Shown: positions 48,420 to 61,415, numbered from the stretch's first letter. The stretch: 64,000 nucleotides of DNA from Aspidapion aeneum (GCA_963576565.1 OY755039.1:134002095-134066094), one strand, 5' to 3'. Numbers and translations are program-made. Notes: generated from the letters alone by a model not told the origin.

Positions 48420-49460
48420 CCACACAATGGTGGTTTTTGCTGATTTACGAGGACACTGGGTCATAATGCCTTATTCCATACAGTAATTATTTACACCCAT
48501 TTCTTAAAACTATAAGAACGGGTCACCTTAAAGCTACAAAAAAAATTCGTAGCACAAAAAATGACTGATAAGGAGGTGGTCCAAGTTATCGGTATCAAAA
48601 ACATCAATTTAGTCAGAATTTTTCGTCGATGTTTGCTTGCTATTTTTGCCTGCTTCGAAACAGTTTATATTATTGTTATATTTTGGTAATATTTAGACAT
48701 GGCTTCAGATTCCTTGGGTAAGTTTTCTTTTTTAATTATAATTGAAAGTAAGTTCAAAATAAAATACGTTTTGTATAGTAGTGAAATTTCTAATTTTTTT
48801 CAAACATCTGTTGGATGTGAAAAAAAAGTCCCCTTTCGAACGGGCCAAATTAAATTTTATTTTAAAGTTTCATCAATTTTCTTTAAAATAATTGTAGCCT
48901 CAATGTGCGGAGATGTGTGAAATATTATTTTTTATTTATTTTTTGGTTTTAGGGGGTATACCCGGAGTTACCAGAATGGAGCTATTTGAGTTTTTTACGC
49001 GAGAGTAGAGAATCTCTTGAGGACTCTGAAGATTAATATGATAATTTTCAATGATATTTATGGGTAGAAAAATTGTTATTTTTGTATACTTTTTTTAAAT
49101 ATATTTTGTTTATAGACAGTAAAAAATAATAGTTATCGATTCATATTATTCTAAAATAAGCATATTTTATATACAAAGGGCTAAAATAATGTAATTCGGC
49201 TATTTCCGTAAAAGATTTCTGATGTCCCCCTAAAGAAAAACCTGACATTTTCAAGCAGGCACGTGGGTTGTAAAATATACTGGGACGATGTTTAAAACGA
49301 TTGTTAATATTTGCAACATATATTCCAGGTGAAGCAACTTGGCAAATTTCGCGTTGTGAGTAGCCGCCTTAAGTTGGATAGCTAATTTATTAGAACAATA
49401 AAACAGTTAAATTTTGAAAAATTTTAGGTCCGGTCACTAATGTTTTGGGACTTTTCATAG
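48420..49460 (+). other. Intron stretch with possible two-exon pseudogene
   Basis: Apart from the candidate spliced frame described under findings (48699-48717 joined to 48953-49036), nothing is assigned. The sequence is AT-rich. Confidence 0.3.
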
Positions 49461-51827
49461 TAAAAAGTTTATATATTTTATAACATTCAGAACTATTAAA
49501 TAAAAATAATTTAAACTAAAATGGCCGTCACTTTGTCGTGACACAGTATGTGCGGTTATTATAGATATGGGTACAATGTTGGACAGATGAGCTAAAAGAG
49601 TAAAACTGATTCTAAATATTAAGAAGATTCGTATCAACATTATTGTCAGTAACGTTAATCCTACAGCAAATTCAATAAAATTTGAGTGGTTACCTGAAAC
49701 AGTTCAACTAAGATAAGAAAAATATGAAAATTAAAATTAAAAAGTGCAAAGACTTTTTCCGTTTTCGTATAGACCAGGAAAATCTATAAGAAAATGATAG
49801 AAATACTTCATTAAGTTTTAGAATCAGCTAGGAAAACAAAAATTAACCTACTTTCAACCAGACCCAGAAATTTGTGTCTGAAAAATCTGAAAAAAAATGT
49901 TGTTGTCTACTAAAATTTAATAGAATTTATCAACGGATGTCTGCTCCGAGGTTGTTTGATATACAGGGTGGTTTAAAAGTGAGCAACATCCTTTTGGGAA
50001 CGTAATCGTTGCATAAAAAAGGCAAAAATCGCCCCTTTGAATAGGACACCTTAAAGTGTTGTATAACTTTAAAATATTTTACAACTAATTTTTTTAAATT
50101 GGTGTACTGTGTTCAAATAAGATTCTAAATTGAACATTTTAAAATTTTATTCAGTGGTGTCTTATGAAGGGCTGGGTAAGGGTAAAAGCATCCCTATATA
50201 TTTTACTATTTTGGCTATTGCGATTTTCTTTAAAAATTATGAAATAATAAGGCTTTCTAGGTAAAAAAGGACTGTTACTTATATTCGATAGAGCGTACCG
50301 TTTACGAGAAAATCGACTTTGAATACTGACTGGGTATTAAGTATGTAAAACCATAGGATTCTTTTGTTAAATTTTGACAAATTTGGGCTTTTATTAGTGA
50401 AATAAAAATGGATAAAATTATACATACACTATTTTTTTTTGTTCTAAAGAATTATTGTATCCAAAAGTTCCTAATTTAAGATCTAAAAAGTTTAAAATAA
50501 GCCGATTCAAAAATTAAATTTACTTAAAAGTTTTTGTAGCTCAATAATTAACAATTTATGTAACCATTGCTTTTGTGTGTAGACAGTGATGTAACCTAGA
50601 ATAAAATTCAACCTTAGCGCTTAAATGTTAGGCTTATGAAGACACTTACTGTATGATTAAAATTATAACATGTACTGGGATTTTTCTTTCCAAAAATGTA
50701 AGTCTCCGCGTAATTCAATTTTGTGGTCAAAATCTCTCCATGGCCACAGGCGGTGCGTCGCTGCGTTTTAATATCTGTAATTATTTATTATTGCCCACCA
50801 TTGAAGTTAAAACGACTGGTCCAATACAAGTTATTGACGTAGCTTTTAACAATATCTGAAGTACCACAACAAAGTAGAATCCAATTTGCCACAACAGTAC
50901 TAATATTTTTCAAAAAAGTGGAGTAAAATTACAAAGAAATTTTTGTACGACTTCTACGACAGTTTTTAATGATTTGAGTTTTCTTTAAAACAAGTCGAAT
51001 CATGATTACCTTAAACAAAGCAAACAATGGAATATCATTATTTGGAGGGCATTTCTGGAAAAGGAGCCAACAGACATTTTTTATAATTTGGGAAAATCAG
51101 AGTTATAGTTAAGATTAAATTGTAAATCGTTTAAAAGAGAATCAAATTATGTTTTGATATACTCTGAATAGAGTACTCCTAATTAATTATACCCTTTAAA
51201 AAATCTTTTACCAGCATCTAAATATATTTGATTGAAGGCGCTTGGCACTTATAATGCAAAATTTAGGTTTTGGCGCTTGGCTCCTTTTCCAGTAATGCTC
51301 TCCATTTGCAACATTTGAAACCCAGAAAATATTTATACCTAATGGAAGAGTTCAGATCATGACGCTATACTACTTTTGTAATTTCTAACTAATCTCGCCT
51401 ATTTTTCCTTGGAATGGAGTTTTCAATAGTGCCATAATGTTAAGTTGATTTGAACATTGCCTGCTAATAATTTCTGGATGCAAATTTGGGGCCGTGCACG
51501 ATGTGATCTATTACTTCATGTTAACAGAATAGCTTTCACCGATCGCAGGCTCTAAATCCTCTCTCAGTTGTCACGTGTTATGCGAAGCGACCTCTGCGAT
51601 GCATGCTTCTCTTGCAAAATGCTTATGTAACCAGGGGTGGGTTGCGATTTTACGAACTGTGATTTTGTCACTGTGACTCGTCTGTCGCAGTCACGGTCTG
51701 CTCCAGTCCGAACAAAATAGCAGTAACAATTTCTCACGGTCTGGCATGAGCGCCCCGACCGATTACACGATTAATTGTGTAATTACACGATTTCAGTTCT
51801 TTTTACACGATTACACGAATCAAAGGC

Positions 51828-52240
51828 CAATATCCACTAGATGGTACTAAAAATGATGTACCATTTTGGAAAGAAATTGCCAATGTGCAGATAGGAGATT
51901 CGCCTGTGTTTCCAAATTTAACTGAGTTTGTTTTTTAAGTTCTTTGTTTGCCTCATTCTAGTGCGGCTGTAGAGAGAAAATTTTCCCAAATGAATCTGAT
52001 TAAAACACAGTTTCGCACTAAATTTAAAACAAAAACAATAGAAGGTCTTTTGTAGACAAAAAGTTTTATGGAAAACAAGACATGCTACGAATTTACTTGG
52101 AATAAAAATGTTACCAAAAAACTCGGTAATAGTAGGCTACTATATTTACTTGAAACAGAAAGTAAAGACTCCAGCGATTCCGAGTCGTCTTCGATAGTTT
52201 TAAAATATAGGTACCGAGTTATGTCCGTATGTCGCTCTGT
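51828..52240 (+). pseudogene. hAT transposase C-terminal (dimerisation) remnant
   Basis: In one frame the DNA reads YPLDGTKNDVPFWKEIANVQ, IGDSPVFPNLTEFVF, stop (51936), VLCLPHSSAAVERKFSQMNL, IKTQFRTKFKTKTIEGLL, stop (52053), TKSFMENKTCYEFTWNKNVT. The P-N-L…L-x-L-P-[HW]-S-[SN]-A-x-V-E-R-x-F-S-x-[ML]-x-x-I-K-[TN] core is the signature of the hAT family C-terminal dimerisation region, needed for transposase assembly. Two nonsense codons and the loss of the upstream DDE/RNase-H part show that it is dead. A terminal Ser/Asp-rich tail follows. A CAGGGGTGGG word at 51632, ~200 bp upstream, looks like a hAT end, but I found no matching right end. Confidence 0.88.
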
Positions 52241-53057
52241 ATTTATTTTATTTGTTGTTTTAAAAAAATATTACCGTTTTATTAGCATTTATTAAAATAA
52301 AAATATGTTGTACTATGTTGTCTATCAATTTGATATCGCAATAAAAAAAATTTCTATAAATAATAGGTATTTTATTACTTGTTTTTATGTATTTTTGTAT
52401 CTTCACCACTTTACACGATTTTTGGCCGCCGAATTACACGATTCTCTCCGCACTTCATTTGGCAACACTGCCTCCGCATCACCTTCGGCGTCGCAGCATA
52501 AAGTCGCAATCGCGAGTACTCCAAACAGTTACAGCCGAGTATACATGGCTATTCTCAGGTTACAGTGACGCCATAGGCAACAATTGTCTAGATTGCGATT
52601 TCGCTATAATAGGTGTGTTTCTTCAACTGCTCCAAAACATCACTGCTATTTGTCAACGTTCAGTTAGTTCGAAGCAGGAGAACAGGTTTCGCTACATCCG
52701 CGACTATTTATCTGGTTCCTATTGCTCGAGACAATGCATTTGGCACCAACTCATAAAATACTTCTCACTACAAGAATGAACTCCCTAAAGTGTCGGTTTA
52801 GCAGAAGTGTAGTGTCCAGTTTCTTAAATTCATTTCTTAAGAGTGTCCACTCGTCTATTGTCCACGTATTAGCACAGTGTAGATATATTGTATCTACACT
52901 GTGGTACTAGTTTCTATTTTATTTTCGAAAGGAACACTAAAATAAACTGGAGTTCGGATATGACTCGAAACCTCTCCTACATAATTCGCTTTGGTATTAT
53001 TTTTAGTATGGTTAGTAGTCATTAAACCGGTGATTTAAACAATGGACAGGGTGATTT

Positions 53058-53342
53058 ACTATATTTTGAACTCCCGGTTAGCGCATTAATTTTTGATGTT
53101 AGAACAAAAGCTTAAATATAAAAGTTTTATACCTTATCAAAAACCTTTTAACCCATATGACAGATGTTGTCAAATGTCAGTGTATATGTCAAAATCTGAC
53201 ATCAACTAATAATAAATGAGCCCTCCTTTTGTCCATACTCCGAAAACCAAAATACCCTTTTGATAAATTATAAAACTTTTATATTTAAACTTTTTTTCTA
53301 TTATTGATATTAAAGAAACTAACACAGGGTTCAATATATAGT
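53058..53342. mobile_element. MITE with ACTATATTTTGAAC ends
   Basis: The ends ACTATATTTTGAACTCCCG and the mirrored right end (…GGGTTCAATATATAGT) form an imperfect inverted repeat. An inner pair, TTAAATATAAAAGTTTTATA (53113) and its mirror (53270), extends it. No coding frame. Confidence 0.75.
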
Positions 53343-53419
53343 GAATTACCTACTTTCTTCGCCCAATTTACTTGTTGAAAATTGTGCTCATTCCATTCTT
53401 CATTCATTCACCGGGATAA

Positions 53420-53520
53420 TTTCCCGCCGACTTAATTCGCCGCTGGGTCAATTCGCCGCCGACTTTACTCGCTGCCCAGCGAATTCTCCGCCGAGCCAAC
53501 TCACTGCCATGTCATTATGG
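53420..53520. repeat. Cluster of AATTCGCCGCC-like words
   Basis: Seven or so diverged copies of a GCCGACTTAATTCGCCG-type word resemble the right subterminal repeats of the foldback at 18181. This is probably a decayed fragment of that family. Confidence 0.55.
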
Positions 53521-54220
53521 TTTTAAATTGCAATTTAATTTTTAAAAATTTTTTAACTACGGGCGAGGTCCTTTTATGATAATTTTGAAAATTTCGCAAA
53601 AACCTAAATCTTGCGACAAGACTCCATGCAAAATACGCCCCTCATAAAACAGCTGGTTTAGTAGATCGAGTGCTGTATTTTTTAGACCTTAAGTACTTCT
53701 CTATACATTGTTGGTTACGTGTTGAGATACCACCAAGCAATTATATTCATATTGAAGACGCCATCATCTTCTTTATTTATTGTAACAAATTACAGAGTAA
53801 CCAGTACCTTTTATCTGTCAATGAACATTCTGTGAGGTGTATTATGTGGAAATGGTCTAGTTATAGCAACAGCCAGCAGTTTTTATGAGTAGAACCATTT
53901 TCTAAATATACAAATGCGTATGCATTTGAAACGTAACGTATCCCTATGAAAAAACTATGCATTTTTAAATCAAGATTTCAAAAAAAAATCGATTTTTTTG
54001 TAAAGAAATGTCCCCTTAGTTTAAACCTGTGATTGTTTTTTTCAGATTTATTTTGAATTTTAAAAAATTGTACGGTAAAGTAAAATTTTGTATTTATTTT
54101 TAATTTTTTTCGCAATCTGCTACCCGTCCTTTATTTATCTCTTAAACAAAAACCGCTTTGTCAATTTTCCTTTTTCCTTTTTACGTTTAGTGCATATATT
54201 TAGTAGTGTTTTGTAAGCCT

Positions 54221-54260
54221 AAAAAGAAAAAGAAAAAGAAAAAGAAAAAGAAAAAGAAAG
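54221..54260. repeat. (AAAAAG)n microsatellite
   Basis: About 6.5 perfect hexanucleotide units. Confidence 0.98.
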
Positions 54261-54639
54261 TTTTATCTATAATTTCAAAAAAAATTAAAATAGCGGAAAA
54301 AACTAAGTTATTTTGATGTATGCAAATTTCTGCAGACTAAAAGTTGTCTTCCCACAGCCTCCCGCAATGACATTTTTTTATGGTTATAATCCACAATGTC
54401 TTATCTTTATGACTGCATAGGTTACACCTGCCAATATCTGCCTATCTGTGAATTAGGTTCCTAAAATTGTTACTTTGTTATCCAAATATACTAGAATTAA
54501 ACACAATTAACGGGTTTTAGTTGCTGTGCTATGGATATATTTATATATTTTGAAGTATTTATTTATTTCATTATTTATCAGTCAATTTATCAGTTTATTA
54601 TTATTCATTATATTTACAAATTATATTTTTTAAGATGTA

Positions 54640-55200
54640 ATGTACAGGGTGACCGTATATAAAGCTCCACTTGGAAAACTTTTTTGTTATTTGACAGAAA
54701 AGGATAAATCTAAAAGTGAATTACTTACGAAATAATAAATATTTTTATAACGGGTTCACTTTTTTTTAAAATCACACCTTATACGCAAGATGACCATTGG
54801 GTTTTTATTTTAATAGTACACCTGTATATTTTTAAAATTTTTGATAGATCTTTTCTTTCTTATTCTTCTTTGTCTTGAGAAAGCAATGTGTTGAACAAAG
54901 AATTAGCTATACTATTTTTCCTTGGCTAACACATTGCCTTTATGGCAAATTATTTTTTATTTTACTCAAGAATCGCTTAAGAATTCTAATCTATTTCAAA
55001 ATTTTTAAAAAAACATACAGGATGTTCTTGTTCAAAAAAAGACCTCCTAGCCTGGAAAAACTGAAAATGTGGCAAAAATCTATGTAGTTTCATGAGTAAT
55101 TTAATTTCTGAATTATCTTTATGTTTATGTGACAAGTAATAAAAAAGTTTTCCATCTGGAACTTTATAAACGGTGACCGTGTACATTGGTGGAATTTTTT
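54640..55200. mobile_element. TACAGGGTGACCGT-ended fragments, inverted pair
   Basis: TACAGGGTGACCGTATATAAAG and CCACTTGGAAAACTTTTTTG at 54643 are echoed inverted by AAAAAAGTTTTCCATCTGGA and ACTTTATAAACGGTGACCGT at 55141-55185. The outer right end is not clear. Confidence 0.6.
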
Positions 55201-55779
55201 TGTAACATAAAAAGTTTTATTCTTGTGAGTTTAAGATATAAATTTGTGGATTACTTCCCATTGTAAAACATATATTGGTTTGTTTACTTTTGACCACACT
55301 TAATAAATTTATTAAAAATATAGGAATAATTAAACGACAAGAAATTGCCTTCCTCAAGGGAAGGATGAGTTAAATAATAATTTAACAAAAGTTATAGTAC
55401 TTTATGTTTGATTCCACAATGAAATTTAAGGGACTGAGAGGGCCTTGGGGCAGAGGAGCATCCAGTCCCCTCCCCTTAGTACGCCTATGTCATGACAAAA
55501 TGGAGGGCGAAAGTAGTTTTTGTGAAAAAACAATCATTAATCAAACTAGTAACAATGGTTACTAAGTTAGTAACCATTGCTAATAATATTGAGTAATTAT
55601 TTACCTTTTTATTTATATTATACAATTTTTACCCTACACCCTGCAAGGAAGAGGAGAGGGGAATTGGCTAAAATAAATTGGTAAATATGTGTTGAATATA
55701 TGTACAAAATTGCAAGTTTATGTGATAAATACTCTTAATGATATCAAGTTTTTTCCGAAATTTAACCGTTTTAAACCAC

Positions 55780-56105
55780 TGTGCGTCGCACATGTTCGGC
55801 TCGTTGCAAGACGACACGGTACTTATTAATAAGCATTTTTGTTTTTGGCCGCCAAATTACCTTGTAACGTAACTAAACGAGGTTACGATACAACGACACA
55901 AACTTTCACTCTACATTCGTCCCAACTTGTTTCCGAGCGTAACGTAGCAGTCCTTTGATGCGACGGCTTGAAACTGACAAATGGTGGTTCGGCTTGTAAC
56001 AGTTACGCGTGTCAAATTGGTTACGCGTACCATGCAACAGAATTCCGTCTCCAGTAGTCGTAACGTAACATGTTCGCGGACACGTTACGGGACATTTGTT
56101 ACAAA
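55780..56105. other. CpG-rich cluster of GTAACG words
   Basis: Within ~325 bp the word GTAACG or its complement CGTTAC occurs repeatedly, including doubled GTAACGTAAC. The surroundings are AT-rich. No open frame or inverted end is certain. Confidence 0.45.
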
Positions 56106-56649
56106 TGGATACTAATAAAGCTTGATTTAAACAAAAATGTTGGAATATAGCCAGAGAAGAGAAACATCTGCCTACATAAATATACAGGGTGACAATTTAA
56201 AAACTATCCACCCCAGGTATTTCGAGAACCGATAGAGATATTTACCAAATTTCGAAAACGCTTCGAGGGATTGAAGGGAGAACGTTATTTATGTATTCAA
56301 TGCCTTGGTCCACCCCAACCCAGTGGCGGCGCGTGATAATAAGCTTACACCGAAAAATAAAAATAAAAATTGCGGCGCAGGCGAAAATCTTTTTTCAGTG
56401 CCACGCTAACTTTTTGGGCCGTCATATCATATAGTTTAGAGCAAATAATTAAAAAATGAGATATTAGTTACCTACCTATTATTATTGTTTTTAATTATCA
56501 CACCTAGTTTATTTTCTCCTCTAATGGCAAAGATGAAAATTTATTTAAATATTGCACGCTAATGCTATCAGAATTAGAAACTTCCGCCATTGTCAAAATT
56601 CCTCAGATTAATATATCTACATTTTCGTAATAAAAAAAAAATTGTGTGT

Positions 56650-56925
56650 GCTTAAGACCACACGGCAGAAGTGTAAACTTCAACAAGGCGAAATTAATAA
56701 TACTGGCCCATAACATATTCTGCAAAGCGGACCGAACCGAACTCTTTGTGTACTGGCCTTCATCTGCATCATCATATCGCTTGCTGAATGTTTCTCACAG
56801 TTACTCGATTCGAGCCGATTTCACCCGAATGTGCGTTACATAGCCGAGCCTGACGGCTCAGTTGAATTCAGTACCCACCAAAACTGCTAAATGCGTCTAA
56901 AGAAGTTTACACTTCAAAAACTACA
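56650..56925. mobile_element. Possible MITE bounded by GAAGTGTAAACTTC words
   Basis: AGAAGTGTAAACTTC (56667) and GAAGTTTACACTTC (56903) are inverted with respect to one another and bound ~240 bp of mixed-composition sequence. Confidence 0.4.
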
Positions 56926-57835
56926 AACATGTAAAACATCAATATTTTTATTTTTTGCACACTTAGTACTTAAAATTTCAACTCTACTCAGTATTATATA
57001 ATATAATGATTACTTAGTACCGAATACAAAATATCGGATACTCGAATAGGAAGTATCAGTATCTATTCGATACTTGCAAAAGTAATCGCTGCACACACAA
57101 CCACTAAGTGCACGAATTAAAAGTGCCGGTAATCTGCTCTAACATGCAACGCGAACCGACGACGCAGGGGTCATCACGGGGGTGCGGGCGGCATTGAGGC
57201 TGGTCTTGGTATACGCGCCGTGCAGAAGGAAGGTTCAGATTCTATGTACGGTAAAATTCTATTGGGACATGTCGTCCTCTCTTTCTATATTTCGTAATTA
57301 GCATGCGACATAACATCTAGGGTGCATAGAATTTGGTTCCAGTAAATAAAAGCGTTGTTTGCATATACGTAGTATTCCGTATATGGTTGTTTGATAAAGA
57401 GTTTGAACACGAATACAAACACATACATCAGGTATTAATTCCTAGAGTATATTCCAGTCTTTAGTGAATTTCTTTTGGGATAATTATGAATTAAATTAAG
57501 GAATAATCAAAGTTTAATATTTTTTAAATTAAAATTTGGGAGTGCACGTGCACTTATGGAGAAACCGCCACCATGTTGGCGCAGGCCAAGCCCATCGGGT
57601 TTTTTTAATTTAAATTAAACCCCCCTCCCCTTTGTTATACCTCTTTGGAAAGGGTTTTCCATCAGCATTATATCTTCTTAATTTGAAATAGCAGTTTTTA
57701 AGATATTAGAGGTTAAAAACATTGATATTTTTACCAAGAAAATGGTTTAATTACTGTTTACAAAAAATCAAAATGGCCCATCTCACTACCTTCATAGAGA
57801 TTTAAATTTTTTTTAAAATAAAGTCCCTTTTAAAA

Positions 57836-57980
57836 CAGTGGCGCACCCAGGAATATGTCTTGGGGGGGGCGAGGCCTCATAATGCTATTTTTTGGGTTTA
57901 TTCATGAAATATGTGGAAAATATTTACAAAAATCTTAGGCTTGGGGTCCCGCCCCCCCCCACCTCCTGGGTGCGCCCATG
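57836..57980. mobile_element. G/C-run MITE, CAGTGGCGCACCCAGGA ends
   Basis: The left end CAGTGGCGCACCCAGGA and right end TCCTGGGTGCGCCCATG are inverted, flanked by TTTAAAA (57829-57835 and 57981-57987). The core contains the family's ATGAAATATGTGGAAAATAT phrase. It ends 112 bp before the dac exon at 58093. Confidence 0.85.
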
Positions 57981-58092
57981 TTTAAAATAATTGGCCTGTA
58001 CGGGTGGTCTAAAAGACCCTGTATAAACAAAATAAATGGGTATAGACAAAAGTTGAATGTAATACTAAATCTTTAATTATATTTTGTTGCAG

Positions 58093-58320
58093 ATATGGAT
58101 GATAACGATCTACCCCTCCCAGTGGTGCCAAGTACAGAGGCCCAGCAATCAGCATTGAATTACTCGACACTGGCAAGCGCTGTTACAGGCATAAACTGCC
58201 CCGGGCCAGATTCTACCGGCATATCCTCAACGGAGACGCTTCTAAGAAATATTCAAGGCTTGTTGAAGGTGGCCGCTGATAACGCACGACAACAGGAAAG
58301 GCAAATCAACTACGAAAAAG
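58093..58320 (+). CDS. dac: dachshund internal exon encoding the start of Dachbox-C (DD2)
   Basis: This 228-nt exon follows an ATTTTGTTGCAG acceptor and precedes a GTACAA donor; it is phase 1 at both ends. The first part is a variable linker (DMDDNDLPLPVVPSTEAQQS and on). From 58233 it encodes ETLLRNIQGLLKVAADNARQ followed by QERQINYEK. This closely matches the start of the C-terminal Dachshund domain of insect Dac and vertebrate DACH1/2, an amphipathic helix that leads into a Ski-like coiled coil used in protein-protein contacts. This is the segment that identifies the gene. The one-base overhang predicts that the next exon, beyond the window, continues the helix. Reading into the intron gives about 25 unrelated residues and a stop, so the exon does end here. 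Dac acts in the nucleus with Eya and Sine oculis in eye specification and in intermediate leg patterning. Confidence 0.96.
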
Positions 58321-58650
58321 GTACAAATAGTAATATGGTCTATTTGTTGAGCCTTGCTCAGTATTATATGTATTTGGCGGCTACCCAAAAATCCTAAATT
58401 TTTATCTAATAATTTTTAAAGATTTGTTTTGCCAAAGAAAATCCTAAATTTATTACTCTCAATATAAATTATTGCGCCAGATTTTTTAAGTATCTATTTA
58501 ATTTTAGCCAAAATCAAGTTTGACATCTAATGCTAAACAATATTTTAGCAATTGTCCAGCCAGAATAAAATGAGGCGCAAAAGAGATAGCTCAACTCAAT
58601 CTATCTCTCTCTGTTTACAGCACATTTGTCTTACTGGGTGGTCTTCATTT

Positions 58651-60072
58651 TTAGCAAAGGATCAGGCACACCTCTTATGGGATTTCCGTAATCCGGCAAA
58701 CTTCATGAAATTTTGATATGTTGTAGACTGAACCTTGCTTATCAAAAGGTCATATGGGCCCAACTCAAATTAATGACCACTTTTTGAAATACAGGGTGTT
58801 GAAAGTGATAATGTCCAAGCAGAGTTTTTTTAAAATAAACGCAATGTTTTTATTACATATATTTACGATTAATTTATTATTTTTAATTTCTACCTTTCAA
58901 ACATTATCTACAGGGTGTTTAAGTTAATATCAGTCGAATGTTTTATTAAGAAACAAGCTTTAATGTGCTGTAGATTAAACCTTGCTCATCAGAAGTTCTC
59001 ATGGGCCCAATTTAAATTAATTTCCAGTTTTTGAAATACAGAGTCTTGAAGCATAATAGCTCTTTAGACGGGTTTTCCAAACATATACAGAATGTTACTG
59101 TTACATATAGAGTATTTATTAATTTTCTAGTGATTCTTTTAATGATAAAGTTGAACTTATTAAATATTTAATAAAGGGTGTTTCGGCAAATATAATTTTT
59201 TAAATACTTATTAAAAATCTATGTCTTGTATATATTATTGAGCATCTTACAATTAACACAGGGCTTTTAGCAAAATTGTCTATGTATTGTATATATTATT
59301 GAGCATCTTATTATTAACACAGGGCTTTTAGCAAAATTGTGCTGCAAAAAAAGTAAAAGGGACTAATTGTAAAGAAAAAGTGACTTTTTTTTAAAAATCC
59401 TCTATCAAAATACCTGATGAAAAATTTTAAAAACGTAATACAATTACTTTTTAATCATTTCTTGTTTGGAAACCTGTCTAAAGAGCTATAATGCTTCTTG
59501 AACATTATCATTTTCAACACCCTGTATTTTAAAAAATGTTCAATCTAAAACACAACAACACTTGTTTCTCATTAACACTTTCAGGTACAGATTAAAAATA
59601 ATAAATAAATCGCAAATATATGTAATACTAACATTGCGTATATGTTTGGAAAACCCGTCTGAAGAGCTATTCTGCTTCTTGGACATGATCACTTTCAACA
59701 CCTTGTATTTCAAAAACTGGTCACACATTTAAGTTGAACCCATAAGAGATGTTGATGAGCAAGGTTTAATCTACAACATACTAAAGATTGTTTCTCATTA
59801 AAAAATTCAACTGATATTTTCTTAAACACCCTGTAGAGAAGGTTTTGAAGGTACAGATTGAAAAAAATAAATAAATCGTAAATATATACAATAGTAACAG
59901 CTTCTTGGACATTATCACATTCAACACCCTGTATTTCAAAAACTGGTCATTAATTTGAGTTGGGCCCATAACAACTTTTGATAAGAAAGGTTCAGTCTAT
60001 AACATACCAAAATTTCATGAAGTTTGACGGATTACAGAAATCCCATAAGAGGTGTGCCTGATCCTTTACCAA
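58651..60072. mobile_element. 1.4-kb foldback with modular arms
   Basis: AGCAAAGGATCAGGCACACC on the left is mirrored by GGTGTGCCTGATCCTTTACC on the right. Each arm consists of diverged ~250-bp modules carrying the same phrases (GGGCCCAACTCAAATTAATG, TTGAAATACAGGGTGTTGAA, TCCAAGCAGA). Near the centre, 59215-59340 is a tandem duplication of a ~63-bp unit (TATATTATTGAGCATCTTA). Confidence 0.85.
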
Positions 60073-60464
60073 GAACAAAATTTTAATTTTACAAGAAAAC
60101 ACGGTACTCATCTGGTACGTTTAACGAAATCGACTCCAGGCCGTTCATAATTCAAACCCTTTTATTGGGTTTCTATTATTACCGCTGGCTCAATTAGACT
60201 CCGGCCCATTCACAATTTACACCCTTTATTGGGCTTTTATTGTTATCGCTGGGCACAAACAGGATGTCTAGGCACGTTTCATACACATTCTTAAATTCAA
60301 AAAGAAACAGTGGCGTATCATTTACACTTTTTTAATTTTTTAATAAAACTATTCAAGTTCCAATTTTGAAGATATAACGAATGGTTTTGCATTTTTGCGA
60401 TTTTTAGAAAGTCAGTTGGTATTTCTTTAGGTTTCTAGATTCGTATGCATCTACCTAATGAAAA

Positions 60465-61415
60465 AAGTAGGTACCCAGCAAATATCGACCTGCTGGTACT
60501 TTACTAATATTGTACTTTTACTGCTGGCAACTGCTGGCATCGGCAACGATGTGCATTATTTTTAATATTTTTGTATTGTCTAATTTGCATATTATTTAAA
60601 AGTGCAAAAAATGCATTACTTTAGAACTTTATTTTTAATACAACGAAAAGTTATACTTTATTTTTGAAGTATGCCAAGTGCAGCCAGCGTTAACGGCAAA
60701 AAAACATTTTAAAAGTATATTTAAACAGTTGCTTTTAAAGCATTTTATTTTAGTACAAAAATATTAAATATGTTACTGTGAAAATAAAATATTTACAAAA
60801 AAACTGACAAGTTGATGTTTGCCATCCTTGCCACTAGATGGCAAACACTAGTCAACAATTTAACAGGTACACTAAGGAATGTCAGGCTTAAGAATGTGAA
60901 TGATTTTATTTATTTTTAAATTGATGTGGAATGTTCCATAATCCTTGGAACTATCCTCATCTGATCGAAAAGGAAAATATTAAAGATCCTTATATAATCA
61001 TCAAATATTTCTTTCCGTAAATATGAGACGTGAGTGAAGTAATGTCCTTACAATATTTACTATAAAAGTAGTTTCTTTGTACTACTAAAAAAATTAATAA
61101 AATACATTGCTTTAAAAGTACAGCTTTTTTTTAAAAAATGTATAAATATTCAGTTTTTTTTGTATTTACTAAACATACGAAGAAAATACATTGTTTTAAA
61201 AGTACATGCTTTTGTGTACAAAGAAGTTTAAAAAAATGCATTACTTTAAAAGTACAGTGTTTTTTGTACTAAAATATATACTTGCTGGCCTGATGCAGGC
61301 CGTTGTTCCAAACCAAGTACTTCCTACTTAGTACTTTGCCGTTATGGGCAGCAGTGAAAGCGAGTACTTAAAGAGTACTTTTTTTTGTAATCCATGTTTG
61401 CTGGGTACCTATATA
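60465..61415. mobile_element. Inverted-repeat element with AGGTACCCAGCAAA ends
   Basis: AGGTACCCAGCAAATAT at the left and ATGTTTGCTGGGTACCT at the right bound ~950 bp. The body has repeated CTTTAAAAGTACA words, clustered in 60600-60790 and 61080-61280. It contains no transposase. Confidence 0.75.

Larger units (their letters stand above)
43424..58092 (+). other. dac intron of 14.7 kb
   Basis: The intron runs from a GTAAAT donor to a TTGCAG acceptor, phase 1. It holds the 44.4-45.5 kb foldback, a hairpin-type repeat at 45.5-46.1 kb, inverted-repeat elements at 46.5-47.1 and 47.5-48.4 kb, the hAT transposase remnant, and several TACAGGGTG-ended fragments. Roughly 49.1-51.6 kb and 53.6-55.7 kb look like unique or very old AT-rich sequence. 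Confidence 0.9.

Noticed and set aside
58321..58397. Extension of the third dac exon into the following frame
   Set aside because: A donor at 58321 and loss of similarity to the Dac coiled coil after NYEK show that the exon ends; the extra residues are intron.
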